A stretch of DNA of 64,000 nt, taken from contig NC_003155.5 of assembly GCF_000009765.2 (NCBI RefSeq), positions 5,580,001 to 5,644,000 on the forward strand, written 5' to 3'. Below, in pieces: positions 42,286 through 49,013 of the stretch (the stretch's first letter is position 1; every line of letters starts with the position of its first letter). The stretch comes from Streptomyces avermitilis MA-4680 = NBRC 14893. Its GTDB lineage: Bacteria; Actinomycetota; Actinomycetes; Streptomycetales; Streptomycetaceae. The position numbers and the translations under genes were made by a program. A model generated the notes under the pieces. The model saw nothing but the letters and a program-made list of their open reading frames with translations, was not told the origin of the DNA and searched no databases.

Positions 42286-43119
42286 TCACATCGCTGTCGC
42301 GCGCCGCCGGTTCGTGTACCAGACAAGGCCGGCGGTGGCCGCCGCGGCGCCTATCGCGGCCGCCGCGACCAGCGCCGGGCGCGGCGGCACCGACAGTGCG
42401 GGCAGCCGCTGCTTCAGCCGGACCGGCCGGTGGAAGTCCAGAATGGGCCACTGCCGGGCGATCGCCTCGCGGCGCAGCGCGCGGTCCGGATTCACGGCGT
42501 GCGGATGGCCGACGGACTCCAGCATCGGGAGGTCGGTCGCCGAATCGCTGTACGCGTAGCAGCGTGCGAGGTCGTACCCCTCGGACGCGGCCAGCTCCTT
42601 GATCGCCTCGGCCTTCGTCGGCCCGTACGCGTAGTACTCCACCTCGCCCGTGAAGCAGCCGTCGTCGCCCACGATCATGCGGGTGGCCACCACTCGGTCA
42701 GCGCCCAGCAGTTCGCCGATCGGCTCCACGACCTCGGCGCCGGACGTGGAGACGATCACGACGTCCCGTCCGGCGGTGTGGTGCTCCTCGATGAGGGACG
42801 CGGCCTCGTCGTAGATGATCGGGTCGATCAGGTCGTGCAGCGTCTCGGCGACGATCTCCTTGACCTGTCGGACGTTCCAGCCGCGGCACAGTGCGGAGAG
42901 GTACTCGCGCATCCGTTCCATCTGGTCGTGGTCGGCGCCGCCCGCGAGGAACACGAACTGGGCATATGCGGTACGCAACACGGCTCTGCGGTTGATCAGG
43001 CCGCCTTGGTAGAACGACTTGCTGAACGTGAGTGTGCTCGACTTCGCAATGACCGTCTTGTCCAGGTCAAAGAAGGCTGCTGTGCGAGGCAAGGAGTGGT
43101 TTTCCACGGGCCCGAGCAT
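42286..43119 (-). CDS. HAD-IB (SerB-like) phosphatase with C-terminal membrane anchor
   Basis: The 277-residue protein has HAD motif I AAFFDLDKTVIAKSS, motif II VIVSTSGAEV, motif III lysine PTKAEAIKEL and motif IV YSDSATDLPML. Helical cap residues mark the HAD-IB group (phosphoserine phosphatase-like). A C-terminal hydrophobic segment (about 247-268) followed by NRRRATAM suggests a membrane anchor. From memory the S. coelicolor relative (SCO3558) is annotated as morphological differentiation-associated. ATG 43119 lacks a clear ribosome site; GTG 43107 is an alternative. Confidence 0.85.
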   Translation of the reverse strand: MLGPVENHSLPRTAAFFDLDKTVIAKSSTLTFSKSFYQGGLINRRAVLRTAYAQFVFLAGGADHDQMERMREYLSALCRGWNVRQVKEIVAETLHDLIDPIIYDEAASLIEEHHTAGRDVVIVSTSGAEVVEPIGELLGADRVVATRMIVGDDGCFTGEVEYYAYGPTKAEAIKELAASEGYDLARCYAYSDSATDLPMLESVGHPHAVNPDRALRREAIARQWPILDFHRPVRLKQRLPALSVPPRPALVAAAAIGAAAATAGLVWYTNRRRATAM

Positions 43120-43139
43120 AGGCGCCCACCATTCGGCGT

Positions 43140-43365
43140 AAGGTGTGGCGCGTGGGTTTGCCTGAGAGGGCTCTCGGGTACACCATGGAAGTCACGGATC
43201 GTTCGCGACCGTGCTAACCCGGTCCGACTCCTCCCCCCCCGAGTCGGCCGTGGGGACGACCCCCGCTCTCCCCCCCGGCGGGGGTCGTCGCATGTCCGGA
43301 TGGGTTTTCCTCCTTCTTTCAACGGTTTTTGAGCCTCGTCGCGGCCTCCCGGGCCGCTCTTTTTT
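43140..43365 (+). ncRNA. Structured RNA with C-rich loops and intrinsic terminator
   Basis: No coding frame fits here, yet a terminator with a U tract ends at 43365. Upstream elements are GGTGT/ACACC closing CCTGAGAG/CTCTCGGG (43142-43184), CCGACTC/GAGTCGG with a C8-containing loop (43224-43247), and GACGACCCCCGC/GCGGGGGTCGTC with a C7-containing loop (43255-43289). This could be an independent small RNA or a long terminated leader of the Tad operon. The C-rich loops could pair with Shine-Dalgarno sequences. A small RNA called scr3558 has been reported in this neighbourhood of S. coelicolor, from memory. Confidence 0.45.
43341..43365 (+). terminator. Rho-independent terminator before the Tad operon
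   Basis: GCGGCC and GGCCGC form a 6-bp stem around TCCCG, followed by TCTTTTTT. A uridine tract is rare in this genome, so it is a strong signal. Confidence 0.85.
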
Positions 43366-43464
43366 ATTCCCGTGATCCGTCACTGTGTGTAGCCGTAGCG
43401 CTGCGCTCCGGGAGTCGTACAGGGGTCACCCGTATGGGTGAGGGCGATATTCACAACCACTGGG

Positions 43465-43473
43465 TTGTCCACA
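43465..43473 (+). promoter_or_regulatory. Perfect DnaA box upstream of the Tad operon
   Basis: TTGTCCACA lies 226 bp before the CpaE-like start codon, and the related ATCCACAC follows about 20 bp later. Confidence 0.6.
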
Positions 43474-43698
43474 GTTTTCGACCAAGATCCACACGATTTC
43501 CGGGATCGCTGCACCGTGATTCCCACGCGTCGGCTCGCGGCGAGTTCATGGCCGGGTCCGTTTGCCGGGCGTTATGGCCGGTTCGCATCGGCCGTTCATA
43601 TGGAGACCGGTTGCCGGTTCTTCACACGAGAGGGAATCGCGGGTCTGCAGAGAGCTCTGCTGACTTCGCGGAAGAAGCAGCGAAGGGGGCTGGAGATC

Positions 43699-44793
43699 AT
43701 GGCGGGAGCCATCACCCACGACCACGCGGCCGCCGCCCAGGGGCGGCAGGGCGGACCGCTGATCGTCACCGAGGACGTTGAACTCCTCGACGACCTGCTG
43801 CGCCTGTGCGCGGCCGCGGGCGCCAGACCGGAAGTCCACCACACCGTGCCCGACGGCAGGGGCACCTGGGAGGCCGCACCGCTGGTGCTCGTCGGAGACG
43901 ACGCCGCGCGGCGCGTCCGCGGGGCCGCGCGGCGACGCGGAGTCGTGCTGGTGGGGCGGGATCAGGACGACTCCGGGGTCTGGCGGCGGGCCGTGGAGAT
44001 CGGCGCGGACCATGTCCTGCTGCTGCCGGATGGCGAGCAATGGCTGGTCGACCGCATCGCCGACGTGGCCGAAGGAGTCGGCCGGCCCGCGCTCACCGTG
44101 GGCGTGATCGGCGGTCGCGGCGGGGCCGGCGCGTCCACGCTGGCCTGCGCGCTCGCCGTCACCTCGGCGCGCCAGGGCAGGCGCACCCTGCTCGTGGACG
44201 CGGATCCGCTGGGCGGCGGACTCGACGTACTCCTCGGCGGCGAGACAGCCGAAGGGCTGCGCTGGCCGGCGTTCGCCGCCTCCCGTGGCCGGGTCGGCGG
44301 CGGCGCCCTGGAGGAGTCCCTGCCCGAACTGCACGCGTTACGGGTGCTGAGCTGGGACCGGGGTGACGCGGTGGCTGTCCCGCCCCAGGCCGTCCGTGCG
44401 GTCCTGGCCGCGGCCAGGCGGCGCGGCGGAGCCGTCGTCGTCGACCTCCCGCGCCGCGTCGACGAGGGAGCCGCCGAAGCGCTCGCCCAGGTGGACCTCG
44501 GCGTGCTGGTTGTCCCCGCCGAGCTGCGCGCGATCGCGGCGGCGGCACGGGTGGCGTCGGCCGCCGGCATGGTCCTGGGTGATCTGCGGGTCGCGGTACG
44601 CGGGCCGTACGCGCCCGGGCTCGACGACCGCGAGGTGGCTCGGCTGCTCGGGCTGCCGCTGCTCGGTGAGGTACCGGCCGAGCCACCGGTGCCGGACGGC
44701 GGCGTGCCGCCCGGGGGAGCGGCGCGGGGGCCGCTCGCCCGGTTCTGCGCGGTCTTTTGGGACCGGGCGCTGGTCGAGGCGGGTGGCGTATGA
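43699..44793 (+). CDS. CpaE-like/septum site-determining (Ssd) family protein
   Basis: The 364-residue protein has an N-terminal receiver-like domain (about 15-125) and a MinD/ParA-type ATPase domain. The latter begins TVGVIGGRGGAGASTLACAL, a Walker A variant with Ala and Ser where Gly-Lys-Thr are usual, then TLLVDADPLGGGLDVLLGG. Loss of the P-loop lysine suggests weak or no ATPase activity, as in actinobacterial Ssd proteins. It heads the Tad operon and may place the pilus or affect septation. ATG 43699 follows GGAG and the stop overlaps the cpaF start. Confidence 0.87.
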   Translation: MAGAITHDHAAAAQGRQGGPLIVTEDVELLDDLLRLCAAAGARPEVHHTVPDGRGTWEAAPLVLVGDDAARRVRGAARRRGVVLVGRDQDDSGVWRRAVEIGADHVLLLPDGEQWLVDRIADVAEGVGRPALTVGVIGGRGGAGASTLACALAVTSARQGRRTLLVDADPLGGGLDVLLGGETAEGLRWPAFAASRGRVGGGALEESLPELHALRVLSWDRGDAVAVPPQAVRAVLAAARRRGGAVVVDLPRRVDEGAAEALAQVDLGVLVVPAELRAIAAAARVASAAGMVLGDLRVAVRGPYAPGLDDREVARLLGLPLLGEVPAEPPVPDGGVPPGGAARGPLARFCAVFWDRALVEAGGV

Positions 44794-46091
44794 GCGGGGG
44801 ATGGGACGCGGGGGCCGGCCTGGACCGCGCGGCGGGCCTGGACGGCGCCACGGGGTCGGTTTTCGGTGGGGGCGCGGGAGGCGTCGTCGGACGGGGTGCG
44901 CCGGCCGGCGGGGGATCCGGTGCCCGGGACGATCTGAGCGCGGGGCTGCTGGAGGGGGTGCGGCAGTGGCTGGCCGAGAGCGGGGCCGAGCCGACGCCCG
45001 CGCGCGTGGCGCAGGCCCTGCGGGAGCGGGGAAGGGTGCTGGGGGACGCCGAAGTCCTCGGCGCGGCCGAGCGGTTTCGCTCGGAACTGGTGGGCAGCGG
45101 GCCCCTGGAGCCGCTGCTCGCCGACCCCTCGGTCACCGATGTGCTGGTGTCGGCGCCGGACCGGGTGTGGGTGGACCGAGGCGGCGGGCTGGAGCTGACA
45201 GCGGTGTCCTTCCCGGATGCTGCGGCCGTACGACGCCTGGCGCAGCGGCTGGCCGCCGTGGCCGGGCGGCGCCTCGACGACGCCCGGCCGTGGGCCGACG
45301 CGAGGCTGCCGGACGGCACCCGCCTGCACGCGGTGCTCGAACCGGTCGCGGTCGGCTCCGCCTGTCTGTCGCTGCGGGTCGTACGGCCACGGGCGTTCAC
45401 CCTCGCCGAGTTGGTGGCGGCGGGGACGGTGCCGCCCGGCGGGGACCGGGTCCTGCGGGCGCTGCTGGAGGCCAGGCTGTCGTTTTTGATCAGCGGCGGG
45501 ACGGGATCGGGCAAGACGACCTTGCTGAGTGCGCTCCTTGGCCTGGTCGGGCCGGGGGAGCGGATCGTGCTGGCGGAGGACTCGGCGGAGCTGCGGCCCG
45601 ACCATCCGCATGTGGTGCGCCTCGAGGGCCGGCCCGCCAACCAGGAGGGCGTCGGGCTGGTGACACTTCAGGAACTCGTGCGCCAGGCCCTGCGGATGAG
45701 ACCCGACCGGCTCGTCGTCGGAGAGGTGCGCGGTCCCGAGGTCGTGTCCCTGCTGGCCGCGCTGAACACGGGACATGACGGCGGGTGCGGCACCGTCCAC
45801 GCGAACGCGGCGGCCCAGGTGCCGGCCCGGCTGGAGGCGCTGGGCACGGCCGCCGGCCTGGACCGGGCCGCGCTGCACAGCCAGTTGGCGGCCGCGCTGT
45901 CGGTGGTCCTGCATCTTGTGCGCGACCGGGCCGGGCGGCGGCGCATCGCCGAGGTGCATGTGCTGGAGCGGGACGCGTCGGGGCTGGTGGTGACGGTGCC
46001 CGCGCTGCGGTGGGGCGCGGAGACGTTCACGTACGAGCGGGGCTGGGAGCGGCTGCGGGGGCTGCTTCGGGAAGGAGGCGAACCGCTGTGA
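44790..46091 (+). CDS. Tad pilus assembly ATPase CpaF/TadA
   Basis: The 433-residue secretion ATPase has an N-terminal Gly-rich stretch, the GSGPLEPLLADPSVTDVLV segment, Walker A SGGTGSGKTTLLSALLG (about residue 235), the Asp-box and His-box regions, MRPDRLVVGEVRGPEV and TGHDGGCGTVHANAA. It would power assembly of Flp-type pili with TadB/TadC in the inner membrane. It is intact, unlike the next two genes. ATG 44790 overlaps the CpaE-like stop. Confidence 0.92.
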   Translation: MSGGWDAGAGLDRAAGLDGATGSVFGGGAGGVVGRGAPAGGGSGARDDLSAGLLEGVRQWLAESGAEPTPARVAQALRERGRVLGDAEVLGAAERFRSELVGSGPLEPLLADPSVTDVLVSAPDRVWVDRGGGLELTAVSFPDAAAVRRLAQRLAAVAGRRLDDARPWADARLPDGTRLHAVLEPVAVGSACLSLRVVRPRAFTLAELVAAGTVPPGGDRVLRALLEARLSFLISGGTGSGKTTLLSALLGLVGPGERIVLAEDSAELRPDHPHVVRLEGRPANQEGVGLVTLQELVRQALRMRPDRLVVGEVRGPEVVSLLAALNTGHDGGCGTVHANAAAQVPARLEALGTAAGLDRAALHSQLAAALSVVLHLVRDRAGRRRIAEVHVLERDASGLVVTVPALRWGAETFTYERGWERLRGLLREGGEPL

Positions 46092-46142
46092 GGACGGTCG
46101 TGGGCCGCTGTGAGGGCTGTTTCAGGAGGGGAGTCGGGCGCT

Positions 46143-47001
46143 GTGACCGGGATCGATGAGCTGTCGATGGGCGCGGGCCTGGCATGTGCCGGAGCCGCCG
46201 CCTGGCTGATGGGCGGGCGCGACGTGGGGATACGGCGGGCACGGTTGCTCTTCGCGGAAGGCGGGGTGGCCGGGGGCGGGCCGCCGCCGTGGGAGCGGGC
46301 GTTGGCCGGGCTGCGGCGGCTGCGGGCCGAGTGGTGGTCGGTGGTGGCCGGGCTGGTCATCGCGGTGCTGGGTGCGTCCGTGCTGCCACTGGCGGCCGGG
46401 GCCGTCGGGGTGCCACTGCTGCGCCGGGTGCGGGCTGGCCGCGGAGGCGCGGCGGGCACGGGAGCGGCGGGGAGAGGCGGTGATCGGGCTGTGCGGGGCG
46501 CTCGCCGGAGAGGTGCGCGCCGGACGGCAGCCGGGCGAGGCGCTGCTCCACGCGGCGGGTGACTCGGGCGGGCTGGGCGACGCGCAGGCGGCGGTGCTGG
46601 CGGCGGCGCGGTTCGGCGGGGATGTGCCCGGGGCGCTCGCCGACGCGGCCGGTCAGCCCGGTGCCGAGGGGCTGCTGGGGCTCGGGGCGTGCTGGCGGGT
46701 GGCCGTGGACCGGGGCGCGGGCCTGGCGGCCGGGCTGGACCGGTTGGAGGCGGCGCTGCGCGCCGAGCGGGACCAACGGGCCGAACTGCGCGCCCAGTTG
46801 GCGGGCGCGCGCTCCACGGCGGTGATGCTCGCCGCCCTGCCGGTCCTGGGTCTCCTGCTGGGCACGGCACTGGGCGCCGACCCGCTGCACGTCGTGCTCC
46901 ACACCGGCGCGGGCCTGGCCTGTCTGCTGGCCGGCGCGGTGCTGGAAGGCGCGGGTCTGTGGTGGGCGCTGCGGATCGTACGGGGAGCGGAGGCGGCATG
47001 A
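46143..47001 (+). pseudogene. tadB-like membrane platform gene with +1 frameshift
   Basis: From GTG 46143 the frame encodes a TadB-type N-terminus with two membrane segments (LSMGAGLACAGAAAWLMGG, WWSVVAGLVIAVLGASVLP) and breaks after VPLLRRVR. The next frame continues without a gap as AAEARRARERRGEAVIGLCG and a type II secretion F domain to 47001. Removing one T at 46436 restores a continuous protein. The downstream frame ends in an ATGA overlap with tadC, confirming it. A true mutation, a sequencing error or programmed frameshifting are all possible. Confidence 0.75.
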
Positions 47002-47787
47002 GCGCGGAAGTTGTCCACAGGCTGGGGGTTGTGTGGGGAGCGTCGGCGCTGTGGTGGCTGGCGCGGGCGCTCGCCGCCGCTCGGCGAGAGCGGCGGATGC
47101 GCCGGCGGCTGGGTGTGCTGCTGGTCCTGCACGGTGCGCCTGCACGACGGCGGTTCGAGGTGCGGGGGACGGTGCTGCGGTGGCTTCCGGGGGCGGGGGC
47201 GCTGTGCTCCGGTTGGGTGCTGTTCGGCGGCCTGGGCGGAGTGGTGGTGGGGCTGATCGCGGGAGCCGGGGTGTCGTGGTGGCGGCTTCGGCGGGAGAGC
47301 GGCAGCGCTGTCCCCGCGGAGGAGTACGACCCTGCCGTGGCCGCCCGTCAACTCCCGCTGGCGGCCGATCTGCTGGCGGCGTGCATCGCGGCGGGCGCGA
47401 GTCCGGTCACGGCGGCCCAGCGCGGTCGGAGAGGCGCTGCAGGGGCCCGTCGGGGAGCGGCTGGCGACGGGGGCCGCCGAGGTGCGGCTCGGGGGTGAGC
47501 CGGCGGACGCGTGGCGGAGGCTGGCGTCGGTGCCGCGCGCCGGGGCGCTGGCCCTGCTCCTGGAACGGGCGGGTGAGTCGGGCGTACCGGCGGCAGGACC
47601 GGTCGGGCGCCTCGCGGCGGAGGCCCGCGCCGAATGGGGGCGTACGGCCACGGCACGGGCGCGCCGGGCGGGTGTGCTGATCACTGCTCCGGTGGGGCTG
47701 TGCTTCCTGCCCGCGTTCATCACGGTCGGCGTACTGCCCGTGGTGATCGGACTGGCGGGCGGGCTGCTGGAGGGAGGGAGCGGATGA
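46998..47787 (+). pseudogene. tadC-like membrane platform gene with +1 frameshift
   Basis: From ATG 46998 the frame gives a TadC-like protein with SALWWLARALAAARRERRMR and membrane helices, through LAADLLAACIAAGASPVTAA. It breaks at about 47421; the other frame resumes with VGEALQGPVGERLATGAAEV and ends with the helix AFITVGVLPVVIGLAGGLL. Deleting one C at 47421 restores the frame. This is the second single-base break in adjacent pilus platform genes. A DnaA box lies inside its start. Confidence 0.75.
47011..47019 (+). promoter_or_regulatory. Perfect DnaA box within tadC
   Basis: TTGTCCACA lies 13 bp after the tadC start codon. Being intragenic, it is the one most likely to be incidental. 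Confidence 0.4.
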
Positions 47788-47906
47788 CGTCGTACGAAGC
47801 GTGCTGAACACGGCGAGGGACCGACAGAAATTGACCGATAGGCGTGGGCCGACGACGTGGGCCGACAAGTGCGGGCCGACAGGGCCTGAAATTCACGGGG
47901 GTTGAG

Positions 47907-48140
47907 ATGGGCAGGACAGTACGAGTACGGGTGGGTGTGCTGGTGCGCAGGGTGCGGGCAGCGGTGCATGGCGTACGAGGCAGGGCGCGTGAGGACGCGG
48001 GAATGGTCACGTCCGAGTACGCGATGGGGATCATCGCGGCGGTGGCGTTCGCGGCGGTGCTCTACAAGGTGCTGACGAGCGGGCAGGTCAGCGCGGAGTT
48101 GCAGGACATCGTGGGGCGGGCGCTCGATGTCCGGATGTGA
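47907..48140 (+). CDS. DUF4244/Flp-like small pilin
   Basis: The 77-residue protein has a basic leader, then GMVTSEYAMGIIAAVAFAAV. Gly before MVTSEY gives the G/XXXXEY pattern recognised by Flp (type IVb) prepilin peptidases, followed by a hydrophobic helix. It is the probable major pilin subunit of the Tad locus. No prepilin peptidase gene is in the window. Confidence 0.82.
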   Translation: MGRTVRVRVGVLVRRVRAAVHGVRGRAREDAGMVTSEYAMGIIAAVAFAAVLYKVLTSGQVSAELQDIVGRALDVRM

Positions 48141-48567
48141 ACGGGGAGCGGCGGGCGCGGCCTGCGGCCCGTGCGGTGAGCGCCGTGGGGCTCGCGGGAT
48201 GCCTGGCCGGGACGGTGGGTTTGTCACGGCGGAGGCCGCGGTCGTCCTGCCCGCTCTGGTGCTCTTCGCGATGGCTCTCGTCTGGGCGCTGCTGGCCGCG
48301 TCCGCGCAGATTCAGTGTGTGGACGCGGCGCGAGCGGGGGCGCGAGCGGCGGCGCGGCAGGATCCGCCCGATGCGGTCACGGCGGTGGCCCGGCAGGCGG
48401 CGCCACGCGGGGCGAGGGTCACGGTGAGCCGGGAGGGCGACATGGTGCGCGTGGTGGTCGTGGCGCATCCGCCCGGGCCAAGAGCGCTGACTCCCGAACT
48501 CGGCGACGCGGCGGTCGCGTTGGCGGAGGAGACCGTGGAGGTGGACACGGTGGGGGTGCAGCCGTGA
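48127..48567 (+). CDS. TadE-like pseudopilin
   Basis: The 146-residue protein has GGFVTAEAAVVLPALVLFAM, a G/XXXXE cleavage motif and hydrophobic helix typical of TadE pseudopilins, then an extracellular domain with QIQCVDAARAGARAAARQD. The ATG at 48127 overlaps the pilin gene by 14 bp; ATG 48199 directly before the pilin motif is an alternative start. It would be a minor pilin. Confidence 0.82.
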   Translation: MSGCERGAAGAACGPCGERRGARGMPGRDGGFVTAEAAVVLPALVLFAMALVWALLAASAQIQCVDAARAGARAAARQDPPDAVTAVARQAAPRGARVTVSREGDMVRVVVVAHPPGPRALTPELGDAAVALAEETVEVDTVGVQP

Positions 48568-48599
48568 GGGACCGGGGCTCGGTGAGGGACCGGGGCTCG
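48564..48599 (+). repeat. 18-bp tandem duplication containing the start codon
   Basis: GTGAGGGACCGGGGCTCG occurs twice in direct succession, so the TadG-like gene has two identical in-frame GTG starts, 48564 and 48582. The duplicate adds VRDRGS to the protein. Confidence 0.95.
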
Positions 48600-49013
48600 G
48601 CCAGCGTCTGGGTCGTCTGCGCGATCGCCGGCCTGTGCGTCGTCTTCGGCGCCGTCCTCGCGATGAGCCAGGCGGTGGTGACCCGCCATCGGGCGGCGTC
48701 CGCGGCCGACCTGGCGGCGCTCGCGGCCGCGGACCACTGGGCGGACGCCGGCGGGGGGGCGTGCGCCATGGCGGACCGGGTTGCGCGAGCGCAGGGCGGC
48801 AGGCTGGTGCGGTGCGCGGTCGAGGGAGAGATCTCGGACGTGACGGCGACGTCGGGGCGAGGGCCTTTCACGGCGGAGGTGAGGGCGAGAGCGGGACCGG
48901 CTGGGCCGGCCGACGCGGTGGTGCCGCCCGGTCCGGCAGGACCAGTCGTCCCGGTGCCCCCGGGCGCCGTCTCCCGGACGTCCGCTCGTCCCGGAAGGGA
49001 GGCGATGCCTTAG
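48564..49013 (+). CDS. TadG/Rv3654c-like pilus-associated membrane protein
   Basis: The 149-residue protein has SASVWVVCAIAGLCVVFGAV, one hydrophobic helix, and the segment TRHRAASAADLAALAAADHW, the signature of the Rv3654c/TadE-like family found after tad genes in actinobacteria. It ends four bases inside the convergent helicase gene. The GTG start is duplicated in a tandem repeat. Confidence 0.8.
   Translation: MRDRGSVRDRGSASVWVVCAIAGLCVVFGAVLAMSQAVVTRHRAASAADLAALAAADHWADAGGGACAMADRVARAQGGRLVRCAVEGEISDVTATSGRGPFTAEVRARAGPAGPADAVVPPGPAGPVVPVPPGAVSRTSARPGREAMP

Noticed and set aside
43161..43184. CTGAGA-containing hairpin as a TPP riboswitch
   Set aside because: Only a short motif is shared; the second TPP helix motif and thiamine genes are absent.
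46436..47421. Programmed frameshifting as the explanation for tadB and tadC
   Set aside because: No slippery heptamer or stimulatory hairpin is visible at either site. Error or mutation is simpler, though not excluded.
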